64,000 bases of DNA. It comes from Orthonyx spaldingii. Taxonomy: Eukaryota > Chordata > Aves > Passeriformes > Orthonychidae. Shown piece by piece: positions 37,601 to 52,600 of this stretch. The first letter of the stretch is position 1. Every line of letters begins with the position of its first letter. A model generated the notes under the pieces. The model was not told where the DNA came from, searched no databases, and was given only the letters and a program-made list of their open reading frames with translations. The translations under genes were made by a program, and so were the position numbers. Location of the stretch: contig VZTJ01000748.1 in the NCBI GenBank assembly GCA_013397795.1, positions 1,842,648 through 1,906,647 on the forward strand, given 5' to 3'.

Positions 37601-40600
37601 GAAATATGCACTGAAACACAATGCCTTGGGTAAGGGAAGATATACCACCAGAGTTTCTGCTGTGTTTAGTCCCAGTAAACTTGCTCCTCACTCAAGGCAT
37701 TTCCTGTCTAAGTTTACCATACTAATGAGGAAAAATTTCATCTTTCCCAATATTGGTGCTCCAAGGGACGGGAGAAGGAAAGATACGATTATATTGCAGT
37801 ACTATTAAAGTTTTTGGACACATTGTTAGTGAGATTTCCACACGCAGTGAGGAAAGAATATCCTTCTAAACCCAAGTTTCCCAGGTGACAGCCTACTGCT
37901 AGAGGATCCTGGCTTCTAATGGGAACCACAGCACAGGTGGGCACTGTGACTGTTCACCTTCTGCCTTCCGTAGATCTGCTAGGGAAGAGCTAATCCTACA
38001 TACATGGTGGCCTTAGTCCACACTGGAGATGGTGAGGAGGAGATAAGGAATGATCAAGAGTTGGGTTCAGTTCTACTCCTTTCCTTCTGCTGGTACAGAG
38101 ACATTTTGTGTGCACTACTCTTCAGCAGTACAGAGGAGAGCTGGGTAGTTAGAAAAAGACACAGTGAGTCTGGAGACTGCAGAACATAAGAATAGTATCT
38201 CGGGTAATGTTCTAGCAATAACTGATATTTACAGGGTATGTTAGAAGTTGACACTTTGCAGCAGTTTGTGTTTCACATCTGTAGGTTATTCTGTAGTAAC
38301 ATAATTGAGAAATTGAAATTGATTACTTATGCTACTCATTGAGCATTTTTGAATTTCAAAGGCTTATAAATGAAACTATCATTCAAGTGTGCATTAAATA
38401 AGAATATCTTCGGAAGAAAATTGAGTTTGGATTATTTTTTGTGAGAATTTAGCACACATAGGGTTTTGTTACGTGTGTTAAACTTTAGAAGTTTCAGTGG
38501 TGATTTTTAATTACTGCGTGTCCTTAAAGAAACACCAGTTGGTGAACATTCTATGAAGTTATTCAGAAAGCTGCATGTGTCTTTTTGCCTTTACTGCATG
38601 TGTTGCACTATTAATTTTGAATTACTAAACCATGGTTTTTGCTTCTAGTTCTTGTGCATTTGTAAATAAATACGGGTATGTAAATGATACTGTTGTAGAA
38701 TAGGTGTATGCATACAGGAAACAAGATAGTAATATGTGGTATTGAGGTTCCTATGCTTAAGTTCAAGTTTAAAGAAAAAAGTTTCATCCTAGGCCTGCAA
38801 AACGCTGAAAACTTTGATTTGGGTTTTTCTTTTTGCATATGTGGCTTTTTTATTGTTCAGAGAGGAGTTTTATTTGCCAAATTCTCACTGTAGGTTCCTG
38901 AATCTTTAGCTTTAAGTTTAGTTGTTTGAGAAAGTGAAGGAAGGTTTGCAGGTTAATTATCTGACAAAGTTGTCCCAATAAGTCACTTTTTAATCAAAAA
39001 AAACCTGTCTGGATTACAATGACCTCATTAGGCCATTTCAAATAGAAAGAATGCATGCTTTAGAGATCTTTCAATAACACAGCTAAGTCCTTAACATGCC
39101 ACAAAATGTGTCTGAGGTTCAGCTGTAGAAAAAACCTGAATACCTCAGTACTGTGATTATTTCTTTGAAGAGCTCTAATTGTCAGAAACACGGTTGTAAG
39201 CTGATGTTTCTTCACTATGGTTTTTTTTTTCTTACTACCATAACTGTCATCTGTTGCTTGAGAGGTATTCCATTCACCAGAGAAGTCTACACACTGGAAG
39301 TGTCATTTGGAAGCCTGATGTCAGTGTTCCTTGTAGGAGCATGATTATCATATCAAACACTTTCACACACACACTTCTCCTTCCCCAGGCTCGGCAGATG
39401 GCAGCTGTCCTTCTGCGCCGCCTGTTGTCATCTGCATTTGAAGAAGTTTATCCAGCTCTGTCACCTGAGGATCAGACGTCAGTCAAAAGTGAATTGCTGC
39501 TCTTCATCCAGTTAGAAGTGCAGTCCACTATGAGAAAGAAAATATGTGACATAGTCGCTGAATTGGCCAGGAATTTAATAGGTATTTTATTTATATAAGT
39601 TGATACAGTGGTAAAATGTTTCTCTGTTGATAGTGGTTGTATTTGTATCCCTTGTTCTCTAGTCCTGCTTAGGTGTTTGCATATGATGTGCTAACTGATT
39701 CCATGGCTTGTAATAGAACCTAGTATTTGTTCACATTATCCTTGACCAGATAAAAATAAGATTCTTAAACTCTGCTTTTAAGATTGCTCGAGTTTAGGTG
39801 AGATTGTATTAAGGCTTATAAATCCAGTTTTGTGTAAATTGTCATAAATTATGCTGAACATTGTATCAGCTTCATTTTTTGAGTGCTGCTATATAGCAGT
39901 AAGTAGAAATCATCTTCTGGAGTGGTTTTAGATTAAACATTTCACAATATTTTATATTGTGACTTAGGCACATCTTCAGGGTTTTTTAAATTAATTTCAG
40001 TAGTGAGGACTGGTTTTCCTGCACTATTGAGATCTCACCACTCTGAAGTTTGCTTATCCTAAAACTTTGTTGTGTTTAATGTAGATGAAGATGGCAACAA
40101 CCAGTGGCCAGAAGTCCTGAAATTCTTATTTGACTCTGTCAGCTCTCAGAATGTGGGACTGCGTGAGGCTGCTCTGCATATTTTCTGGTAAGCTACATTT
40201 TTGTAGGACAGCCAAATCATGTCTGAAAAGATAAGAAAAACTGTCACAACTTAATTAACTAGCAATCATATTTATTTCATTTATTTTGTTGTATTGTGGC
40301 TGACTTAACTCTAACATGTGCAGTTACAATCTGTAGCTTGAACAATGGAAAAGTTTAAAATAGTAGTTTAACCTTAACTTGTGTGAATTTTTATTAATGT
40401 TTTGGTCTTATCCTTAGGAATTTTCCTGGGATTTTTGGGAATCAACAGCAACACTATTTGGAGGTCATTAAGAGAATGCTGGTTCAGTGTATGCAAGATC
40501 AGGAGCATCCCTCAGTAAGACCTTTATGATCTTTTGGGATTTTAATATGTTCTGAGCATAGAAACTCAGTGCAGTTGTCTCAAACATAAAGGTTAAACCA

Positions 40601-43600
40601 GAGAATTACTTTACCTGGAACTGATGTACATACAGAGTTTTGATTATGCCTGCTGCAAAACAAAAGGCTTAGATACTTTTGTGGGCCTGAAGTTGACTGG
40701 CTGCTCATATCTGTGTTGCCTAGGCCCAGATTCTTCCCTAGTTATGCATGAAGAAACCCACTTGCAGTGGCCCCAAGCAGTTGGGGTTTTAGCCAGCAGC
40801 ACTGAGGGGTCAGAAACGCTTTCTGGCATTTGTGTTTAATCAGTGTAAGTCTGTAGTGTCTCTACATACAGTATCTGTATATGGTATGTCTCAAAAGTCT
40901 GAATATACGACAGCTTCTTGAACTGTTTGTGCTGTTTGTGCATGTTTTGCTCTAAGGGTGTATAAGCAAGCCTTGGTGTTCTGGAAGGCTTCAGATTAAT
41001 TGATTTGTGCAGAGAATTGTACTTTGAAAATGTTTCTCTTGTTGTAGAAAATGCTGGGCAAGGATAGGAAACCCTGCTGTGGTATATGGGTTCAGTTTGC
41101 TGCTCCCCCATTGATTACTTTTTCTGACCTTTGAAAGTCAACTGAGTAATATTTTCTAAAGTACCACAAGTCATGTCTTTAAAGAAACGTGTCTTAAACA
41201 CTTAGATCATACTTCTTGAAAAATGAGACTGACACTTGCATGCATATTTGCAGTTTTGATGGAAGTTGAAAACAATAGGGGTTTTTTCCTCTTTCATTAA
41301 GTGAAACAAAAACCAAAACAAAAAGCAAAACCAGGGAATACTTGCCATCTCATAATATGATAAACTTTTTGTATTGTGGAGGACATAGATGATGAAGGTC
41401 CTCATTGTAACTTTACCTTAATTTGAAACAAAATGTAAAATTCCATGTTAAAAACTAATAAAGGCACGTACTAGTTTCAGTACTAGTTTCTCACATTCAT
41501 TTCTCCAATCATGTCTTCTAGATTAAGACTCTGTCTGCTAGAGCTGCGGCAGCATTTGTGCTTGCTAACGAACTCAATGCTCCCCTTCTTAAACATTTTG
41601 CAGACTTGCTACCTGGAATCTTGCAGGTAAGAAACCAAACAAGTAACACTTAATGTGCCATTACTGTCTATATTGACTATATCCAAATGTAAATTATTGG
41701 TCTGCAAATTTGTCAATTTCTGCTGAGACCTGAATTAACTGAGCCTGTTAGCCAGGCAGCAGTCATCAGCAAGATAAAGTGGAGACTAAAAAGGAATTTT
41801 GCAAACAGAGGATATTTGATAGGGTTTTAAGGAAAATAGCTCAGTGCTGATTACCTTACACAGTGTTACAGAGATAAATGAGTTAATATTCTTTGTAAGG
41901 TATATAGGTCAAAATCTTACAGTTTTTAAATTAACCATGATATTGAAATATAGTTCAAATATAGGCTATCCTGAGATTTGAAGTAGTCTGTAATTGGGGA
42001 ATTCATGAACTGGTGATATCCTGTATCTCTTCACTTCAGAGGAAAGCATAGAATTATTCTGAATGTAGATTCTCAGACTGAGAACAAGGGTCTGTAGAAA
42101 TGATCTTTATTGTTTGATAAATTAGGAAATTACAAATGAAATGCCATTTTAAGCTTCATATAATTCCTGAGGCTGAAATATATCTCTTGGATGGATGAAT
42201 TTGAGCAAAAGTTGAAATTCTAGTGTGAGGTTATTAACTTTTGCGGGGAAGCCTATTGTAAACCAAACCAGAGACAGAAATGGTTTGAGCTCTGAAAGAT
42301 GACAATTTCACAGTACACTTCCCTTTCTATATCAAGAAACAGTGGAAGTGACTAAATACCTATGATAACAGAAGCAGTAAACTTCTGGTGATTTTAAATT
42401 AGGCTAAATTTACGTTAAAGACAGACTTCTCATTGCAGTCAGAACAGCAGGTTCCTGTTGACAGTGTGAGCTGTAAACTGCGTGTGCTTTGTGGCAAGCT
42501 GAAGAAAAATTGTGCCAAATCTACTGACGTCTGCAGCTGATGGAATTCTGCTTGATCTTAAATGGAAACTGAGAGGAATTTATTCAAATTATCTGAACTT
42601 GAAAATGGGCTATAGTGTGTATAAGTTGAGTGTTTTGATATTGAGGTCTCTATTTGGTGGTTAGTCCCTGTCTGTGACTTCGTCAATAACAGTTTGGTTG
42701 TTCAAAAGTTATAACTGCCTGAGAGGACCTTGGCTACACAATACTGTGTAGGTGGGGGTGAGGCAGGGTTTGGGGTGGTCATACCATTTGTCTTGATGTT
42801 TGGCACTTAAATAGTGCATGGGTTGTAGATTTCGGGCTAATAGCCCAAATATAGCCCACTCTGTGTGCTATAACTTTCAATGCTACTATTACACTATTTA
42901 GATACCATTAAAACACATGCTCTTGGCTCACATTTTCAAGCTGTATTTTGCAAATACAGAGCACAGAGCTGTGTTATGAAATCTGTCTTTTTAAAGTACA
43001 TACTGCAGGAAGAACTAGATTTTCTGGCTGTGGTAACACAAGATGGATATGAAGATCCGAGTTTATAAATAGGAATGTGTTAGAATAGTGGTGAGTGACC
43101 TTTGGAGACAGTTGGATGCTTTTTTTGTTGCTGTTGAAATTCATTTTGTTGAAATACTGACACGGTAAAAAAGCTAAAAATAAAATTCTGACTTGGCATA
43201 TCAGTCCTTTCAGTACAAGATCTATAATGGTTATGCTGCAAGTTGAACTTTCAAAACTGACAGTTGAAACTTTTACCCAAGGCTTTGTCTTGCAATGGAA
43301 GTAAAAGTAGATAGAACTTCACTGACTTCCTTGGACACTGTTTGATACTACAGAAAAGTGCCTCTGCCTTTTAGGGCTCAGTTTTCACTTTGAGCTGCTT
43401 TCTTCAGAAAACCAGTCTTGCTTTAAAAAGCTGTCAGAGTTGCAGTGGTTATAAAATACAGTTTTGCAGAAACTTCCAGTAAATATTATCTGATTTGAGA
43501 GAATCAGAGGATGTGGTAGCTATTAGACCAAAAGGCCTTAACTGTGACAGATTTGGGTTTTTTCCAGAACATTTCTGATATTAGAAGATGGTGCTTCTGT

Positions 43601-46600
43601 TGAAAGTGTGGGTTGTATAAGTGCCATTACAAAAAAATGTTGAATTCTAAACTTAAATATTAAAAACCACTTAGTTACTTCAAAAAATGTTTCAACGTTA
43701 GGAAGACATAAAATACTTTGCTAATGAATATTCCTTTCAAAACCCCAGAAGTGTGTCTAAAGACTTTTCTTTGGAGCTTTGTTTACTTGTAGATTTTAAC
43801 ACCATTGAGTAGATGTATCGTGTTCTGGCACTAAAATATCACCTTGATCAGTTAAAAGTAAGTTTTAAATTACTTTTCAGAATGTGGATATGGGTTAGGA
43901 AAGATAGTTGCAAAAAGCTTGATTTCTTTTTCTCTTTTCTGTGTCCTGTGACTGAAGGCTGAAAGGTCTACTTTAATTTGGTGGCTCTCAAGGGATGTCT
44001 GGAAAAAACCTTTTTAATCTTGTGATTCCTGGTTTATAAGCATAAACTATTCAAAAACTTTTCTCATGTAAGAGGCGAAAGAGGAGTTAGGCTCATTTTC
44101 CTTCTTTTGGGCAGAGTTACTTTCTTTTAAATGGATTTTGAAGTTGTTCTTGTCAGAACTCAGTGATTTTGCATGTTGGAGCTTCTGATGTGTGACTTTA
44201 ATTCTTTCTGCAGTGTTAGATTTCACCATTGTGAGCCATAACTTAGTTGTAGAAACCTTGTAGTTTTGGACCCTGCATGGTATCTTGTTACGGATTTATG
44301 TATACAGGTCACTGTAGCAGGGTCTGACTCTGGGATCCTGCTCAAAGTTGGAGTAAAAGCTTCCAATTAATTGTTTTCCATCTAGTTATCAGGTTACAGC
44401 TTGAGCTGGTGCCTCCAGAGAGGGACCCCTACCCCAGTTTGTGCCCCTCTATTGTGTGTGTGTCGCTGATGGCCCAATCCCCAGCCATTTGCTTCTGGTT
44501 CTGAAATCTCTTGATTTCTTACTGGTTTTCACTGCTGCTGGGCTGATCTTCGAATGAAGTTACTTCATTGTCTTGGAATTGTCTCCTTGGTTTTAATCTT
44601 CTTCATTCTGCTTGTATCTGCTGGAATCAGCTAGTTCATTGTTCGAAGCATTAGTTTTAACAAAAAGTTTACTCTGGTCAGTTCTTATGGCCTGAGGCTT
44701 TGGCTACTTAGCTACTAAAGCTAAATGGGACTGTTCAGAGAAACAAGAATACAATTAATGAAAGTCCTTCTATAACACTGGTCCTATTCATGGTGTTGTT
44801 TGTTTTTATTTAATCTTATCTTCATCTTATCTTTTTATAGGCTCTAAATGATTCCTGCTACCAAAACGATGATTCTGTTCTGAAATCCCTTGTAGAAATT
44901 GCAGATTCTGTTCCTAAGTATTTACGACCACATTTAGAAGCTACTTTGCAACTAACTCTGAAGGTAAAGCTAGGAATGTTTTTTAAGAATCACTTTTTCC
45001 ACCCCAAAACTTCCATTCTAACTATTTACTCTTAATCTTTTGGGTTGTAGTTGTGTGCAGATACCAGTCTCAGTAACATGCAGCGTCAGTTGGCACTTGA
45101 AGTAATTGTGGCCTTGTCAGAAACTGCTGCTGCTATGCTGAGGAGGCATACAAATATTATTGCACAAGCCAGTAAGTATTTTCCTCATTTTTTTTGTTGA
45201 AACAGTCTTCCTTTACAGTATTAAGTTGACTTTGCAGTTGTTCAGTGGCAAAACCATGTCTAAGTGACAGTTTGCTGGTGGTGATGACTTAAGAAAACTC
45301 AATTCAGTGTCACCTAAAGGAATAACTCCTTTCCTATTGTGACTCTGCATAAATTAATCTGTGCCTATGCAGTTCCCAAAATCTGAATAAAAATACAGTG
45401 GACTCTTATTAGTAGATGTTTCCAAGGAAAGCACTACTTGCATGCTTTTCTGCTGGCTTTGGAAAATTTTACTGTAAAAAAAAAAAAAAGGCCTTTAGTT
45501 CTGAAGTTTTACGTGTGAAGTTTGGTATGTAGGCCCAATAGTCTGTGGTGCTGGCAAGTGAAGACTGAAGGAATTCAGCATGCATGTTGAGCATCAGTGT
45601 TGAGTTAAAGCTGTGAATTAAAAAATCAGATTCTGGTATAAATACATAGAAATAATCTAATTAGTCTATTTAACATGCAGATGGTAAAGTCTTTGAAGAA
45701 GCACTTTTAAAATCATTTGTTATTATTTGAAATGCTAAAAATAATGTCTTCTGGGCAGCCCCGCATCAATGCTATTTGCACTGGTGTTTCTCTGCCTTCT
45801 AAACCCTGTTTGTGACTAGATCAGGGCACTGGCACAGCAGTGTAGCCTGCTTTTCCCTCCCTGTCACACTTGTGTTTGTCTAAATTCTTGCTTGATTTCT
45901 GAAACTTGCGTAAAAGGCAACATCTTTAATGTGTGTGCTCAGGCTGAGGAAAGCTGCATAGATGACATTAAAATTATAAAACTTCTGTTGGATAGTGTTG
46001 TAAACTGAATCTCCTTGGCTTAAGAGTTTAAAATATTGATGAGAAGTTTTGTTTGCTAGTAGAATAGTTTTTTAAAGAAGAGGTTCTTTTAGAACATATT
46101 TTGAAATCTGTAAATTTTCAGAACACTCTATTTTCACTCCATCTTGTAGCTTGTTGGAATTACATCATTGCAAGCTTCTTATTTGGTCAGAAGAGAAGTA
46201 CCTCTTACTTCTTTAGAATGTATTCTTATTATTTTGGGTTGCTAGTTGCTGTTTAGGAATTAAATACTTCTATTTAGATAAAGCACCGTATGGGAATGAA
46301 ATGCCTTTCATTTGCAATTCATCATAGAATTAGTCTTATTAATATATCATTAAGGAGAAAGACACTTATTTTGCTGAGCTGGTAAAGCAGTTGTGTTTAG
46401 GGAATGATAAAAAGGTAAGAAAAAAGGATTAGCTTTTGTCTTGGCTTTGTGTCTTAATTTACAAGGTTTTCTGTTTTCATTCAGCTGAGAAGTTGCTAGA
46501 TCACTTGATACAACTAGATCTGGGACTTAGGCAAAATTGTCACCTTGTGCTGGTTTTACTGAACACAGTGCTGGTTTAGGAGTGTGTGTCCTGTGTGCCA

Positions 46601-49600
46601 GTTCACTGCTCAGGAATCCACTTGGATTAAGACTTCCCTTCTTGAGCTCACAGGATCGCAGAGTATTCTGTTGCTCTGATAAGGAGCAGGCTTAGTGGGT
46701 TTATGCTTAACTTGTTTATGAGAGTCTATATATTGGCAGCAATTAAATTTTGAGGGCTTGTTGGGACAACGTTGAAATTTCTATGTACACTCTACATTTT
46801 TAAAAAGTCTCTGTGGAACTGCACTTACTGGCAGCCACATTCATATGAAATGTCAAGAAGAGACAAGATATTGTAGGTTCTAGATATAATGATGGCCAGA
46901 GCGTATTGGATGAGAATTTGTTGTCAGCCTTGTTTGTTAGTAGCAACAAACACTGACATGACTTTTTGGAGCCACATAACATTTTTGTCAGGTGATGTTT
47001 GTCTTCTGTATTCCATAGGTGTTGTGACAGGTTCTCATGTATGTACTTATGCGTGTCTGTGTGTGAAAAACTTCTGTTCTGTAATACTTTGGCATTTGTT
47101 TTGAGATCTAATAAGTGTATATAAAATTCTGACATGTGGACATCATGCTAGAGAGATCATAGTGTCTGTTAAGTTATTTTGATAGTGTATAAAAGCCCTC
47201 GGGAGATTTTTGCAGCCACAGAATATTGTCTGTCTGAGATCACATAGCCCACCTCAAGCAAATAAATCCATAATTTTATCTTTCCTTGATACTTGCCCTA
47301 CAATGCTGTCAGTGAGCAATATTTTTTCCTGTCATCAGTTGACCAGAAGTTTCTCATCTGTCCAGATGTGTGGTGGTGAGTTTGCTTAGGGTGTTGTCTC
47401 TGTGATAAGATTACAATATGTAGGTTTGTTATGAAATTTAGCAGTTGCAGTATACTTGATCAGTTCCAGTAAATCTCATTAGCAGCACAGACAGTTGCTG
47501 GATGCCTGCTAGTTTTTCAGGTAGGTTGCTGTGAAGGGCAGTTAGCTTAATGGCTGGCTTCAAGATGTGTGGTAGGCTGTCCTGAAAAGATTATTAAAAC
47601 TCAAAGGTTGAGTATTTGACTGAAACCATTTGTTTCCAGGTCAAAGTGTTGCATAAATGATACTAAATTCAAGCAACTATTCTGAGTGATTGGCCTGTAA
47701 TATAAAGTTAAAAAGTGCTTAAGAGCACCTTACTTTGCTCTGAAAGCATGAGGTAGACTTTTCACCCCTTGTGCTTCTGAAGGGCACAGGAACTGGCAGA
47801 CTTAGAGCAGACAAACCACTGTGCTCCTTCCTCCTGTGAGAACTCGTAAGAACAGGTGGTGCTTATTGCATAGTAGTTTAATGCTGTGATAGAGGCTGTG
47901 TAATAGTCTCTATAAAGACATAGAATGAGAAGAATGGACAGAATCAATCTACAGAGGTAGAAGTAGAAAACTGGTGGATTATAATGTGCAAGATATGTTC
48001 ATGATACAAAGCAAAAATTTGCATTAGGTGGGAGAAAGGAAATCTCAAGTTCTAAACCGGTGCCTCATTGTAAGAGAAAGGCTTTATGGTAAGCGACCAC
48101 TGTACATATAGCTAGCAAAATTTATTATGTTAATAAAACTAAGAGTTCAGTAGTATTCTTTCATAATTAATAGTCTCTTTCAGTAGTAAATTTTCAAAGG
48201 AAGATGTCAGAGTTTCAGAAAAATTAAGGAAGTATATCAGAGTTCTTAAGGCATATAATACTGTTTTAACTCTTTCAAGAACAGACTTTATTAAGGAATT
48301 TGCTTTTTATAATTGTAATGATTTACAAAAAAATTTTGAGTCTTGGTAAGTTATACACTCAAGATTTTTTTACTCTCAGTTTGAATGTTCTGGAAATACT
48401 TCTCTCGCAATTAGTTCTGAATTATTGGCTGATGCATTTTGACAGACTTGGCCATCTGCTACTGGAAGAAGAGCTATTTTTCTTCAAAAACTTTTGAAAG
48501 GAGAAAACTTAAAATTCGTGCTTGTTATTTGAGAATCTATTTTAAGAGATCAGACTGAGTTTAAAACTTTTTTTCAGTTCCTCAGATGTTAGCAATGATG
48601 GTTGACTTGGAAGAAGATGAAGACTGGGCAAATGCAGATGAGCTTGCAGATGATGATTTTGACAGGTAATTATGAAACCAGTTGTTTCAATATATTATCA
48701 AGCCTGTAGCTAAAGGCACGTTTAAAGTGCAGAATGCAAATGCCTGCAGTGCATTTATTTTTCTTTATTCAAATAACTATTGTAATTTTGCTCCTTCAGT
48801 CATGAGCAGTATATGTGTGGGTTACTTAGGTAGTGCTCAGCAAGGAAGTAAATTATTTCAGTTTTCATATTTACTGTAATTAGACAAGTTGCATGTCCCC
48901 TTGTCTGCTGTTTTGTACTGTTGCAGTCTTTCAAAGCCTTTAGCTTTTGTTTTTTCTCTCATTTATGTTACTCAGTTCAGAAGTCTGTGTCTCCTAGTCC
49001 TCTAAATTGAGGGCTAATCCTGAAATTAGCTGGAAGCCAAGTTGAAGCACATTGACCTGTTTGATCATCTACCACCAATCTCTTTGCATTTTTCTGTATC
49101 TATGCCCTTGAAAATGCATTGTTTTATAAGAACTTTGGACTTCGGAAGGATGTCATCATGCATAGTGGAATTCCTTCTTGGATTTCAATTAGTTCAAGAT
49201 ACTATAATTTTGCTATTATTTTAAATCCCTTGGTATGGCAATAGCTTATCTTGTATGTTAGGCAAGAAAGATCTAAAGATGTCCAGTCATTCAGATTTGC
49301 TTATTCCTACATGCTTTGTAGTTTGCTCCAACTTTTTACTAGAATAGTGCTTTGTGTATAGCATCCTGTTACATTTACTCTTGTCCAACTACTGTTAGAG
49401 TGAAATAGAAGAAAGTAGAAATAGGTGTAGGAGGTAACTATCTCCACGCTTCTCTAAAGACATGGATGTTCATTTACCAGTCTAGACACTTCTTTGACAT
49501 ACCTGGCTCATCCAGACTCAGATGTAATTAGTGTTTTGAGACAATTTATCTTAGAACACTTAGAGATCTTCACAGGAAAATAGACAATAAAAGAGATGTT

Positions 49601-52600
49601 GGTTTACCCTGAGCTATAAAGCAACTTATAGCAGATAACAGTAATGTAAAGACATCTGTAGAACTGATACATAGGAATTTATGAAATAGTCTGTTTAATC
49701 TTTGCCTTACTTGAAATAATTTTTTTAGTTTCCTTTGATTATGAAATTGAAAGTAAGCTGTCCTTTCTTCTCTCCCTCACATAGTAGACCATACCCTTTT
49801 AACCTGTTTCTTCCGCATTGAAATTTTGCTATACAGGTGTCAGACACCACCACTACGTTCAGGTTTGTTAAGTATTTGAATTTTTTCAGTCAGTAAAATT
49901 TCAAGGGAGAATAGAATATTAAAGTTCAAATCCTTATCAAGCCTTTCCGGGTGTGGAAGTTTATTCAGATGGCTTGCTTTAGGCAGCTTAATAAGTATGC
50001 GAAATCATCCACTTGAGGCATGCCATTTTCACTTCATTGTCAGCAGAGTTAACTCTGTTCTTCTAAATACAGCTTAGCTGCCTATGGATTTTGTAATGAC
50101 AATGTTCCTTTTCTTTGTTAGAAGTCACAAGTAGAGTGAGCACAGATCAGAAAACTTAGCCTGAAGGAGAAACGTAGCTCCTCTGGCTCTTGAAGTAATA
50201 GGAGATCTTGAGAGTTAGACACAAACTACTGGACATAGGCTGGTCTCTGGTGATCATGTGTGAGGGCAGTTTTTCTTTTAGCAGTGTCACTCCTAGTGCT
50301 GCTGTGTGCTTCCCACCATTGAAGCTCACCTTTGTGGAGAGCTCAGTGCCTGATGTGTATGCTAACGTCTCCTGGTGCTTGAGTCTTTGTAGCTTCATGA
50401 GGAGACTGAAATTTTTGTGCAGTCCCAGGAACAGGCTAGTGATCATCAGGCTGTGCCCGAGTTAGGGTGTGTTCAGATCTGATTAAGGGGGATATGAGTC
50501 AGCCTACACAAAAGCAGCAGGGAATACTTTAGCATTTCCAGTTTTTTGTTGCTCCAGCTTCATAAAGGAGTGAAATTCTAAAGGAGGAAAAGGTTAATCC
50601 GACTTCCTCTTTTCTTGGCAAAAACCTTGCAAACATTACAGGGAGATGTGTGGTCATGTTTCTGAGATAAACTATCCTTATTTCTTGGAACTGAATGTGT
50701 GAATTAATGGTGGGAAGAGAAGAGCTCAAGGAATGGAGTTTCAGACAAAAGCTGCTATTAGCTTTAGTGAGTTTGCTCCACAGTTTAACCCTGTGTGCCC
50801 GTGCTCCATTGTCCTGCTGGAGATGTCTGTTTATTTGAACATGACTAATCTGAGGAACAAATACAATACTGTCAGTATCTTTTCACAATCATCTTTTTCA
50901 CATGTGAGTTTCTAGATTATTTATGGTTTGTAATGAGACTTGGGGATTCAAGCATAGTAATTTGAAGACCTGTTTCTGACCCAGCTGACTGAAACTTTAA
51001 AGAAAAGGGAGATTGATCCCTTTCTGAACCATTACTCAGCTTTTTCATCATCATGGGTGTCTAGGATGGACTGTAATAACTTTGAGTTATTACACTGCCA
51101 GCCATACCTGGACTGTAACAGTAGTTATCTGCATCCTGGAAACTTTCTTGCTTTTCTATAGGGAATAATCCCATTGGGTGGAACAAATCACTCTGCACAG
51201 ATCATGTTTGGCTATTCAAAGTTCTGTAACTGGCTGAGAGTCACAAATTCCTCACCTGGACTGGATGTTTTTTGCCTGAGTCGTTGACAAGAGACCATGC
51301 TACTGAGTACAGCCGTACAAGAAAGGTCTCTTGAGTGCCAAAGTTTGAATTCTGCTGGTTCACCTGAATTATAGCAAGTCTGAACTGGTTTATGGTGTCA
51401 TGACAAAAAGGCGATGGCCACTATTATTGCTTCAGTCATTGCAAATTTAGTTTCAGCTTTCTAGGTGTGTGTAACTGCTGTGAAATCCCGTCTGTACCTT
51501 TGGTCCTAGTGCTAGTAAGGCTCAAGCTTCTTTGGTAGTAGACTTAATCAATGGCCTGTAGATAGCAAATGTTTCAGTGAAAAGTAAATGACTATTTTGT
51601 GACTGGTGTGTGTGTGTGTTTAGGTTTGGGTATGGTTTATTTACTTAAAAGAGGCTCATGTTTTCAGATAGCCAAAGTGTGAAGACTAGAACTGCAGAGA
51701 AGGGCACTCTGTTGGACTGCTTGTTTTATTCTAGATATCAAACCACTGATATTTGTGTAACTGATATTTAGCAATGCAGTGGCTGGTGAGAGTGCTCTGG
51801 ACAGAATGGCATGTGGCCTTGGAGGGAAACTTGTTTTGCCTATGATTAAAGAACATATCATGCAAATGCTTCAGAATCGTAAGTAACTGCATTTTCTTTT
51901 ATTTTTTTTAACAATTCTGTTCTTTCCAGGAACTTCAATACCTCTTAAGTCTTCATGTTTAGCTACTTGATATATTATTATACGTTTCCACTTTTGATGT
52001 CAGCAGCAAAAACTGTGAATGCTGTGAACTTGAAAGTTTATACCTTCTCTTGGACTGCGGTTTATTAAACTTACACAGAGTTTACAGCAAAAATTACAAC
52101 ATTTTTTCTATAACATGGACAGCTGAGCAGACATGTCATAAAAAAACAGTACATTTTTTTGAAACACAGTCTGTGAATACATAAAAATAAGGGAGGACAT
52201 GGAGTTTTCTTATTTAAAAATATTCTCTCTAAATCCCTAAACAGACCCTCACAGTACCTTAAGTTTGCCTAAAGTGCCACCTGTTTTTCCATAGCTCAGT
52301 GGTTTTGCTTCTTTGGAAGTGCTGCATTTAAGTGAAATTTTAATAAGGTACAGTTTATAGAGGAAAACTTGTTGGGTTTTTCCCCTGGAATTTGATGGAC
52401 AGAGGTCATTGGTAGGCTGTCTGTCTATTTGGTATGCTGATTTTAATACTTGTTTCATGACATGTTTCTATATATTCTTATCAGTTGCTTTATATGCTTC
52501 TTTTCCTCTTATGATAGCTGTAATGCTTGCTCAGTCAATTATTCAAAAAAATACTGTGCATTGCTTTCATGCACTTTCACTTGACCTGTGGTTTGAGCCT

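Noticed and set aside
44290..44760. Possible LTR-like dispersed repeat in intron 6
   Set aside because: Composition and some phrases feel familiar from avian LTR-type repeats, but I found no terminal TG...CA pair, target duplication or second LTR, so no call is made.
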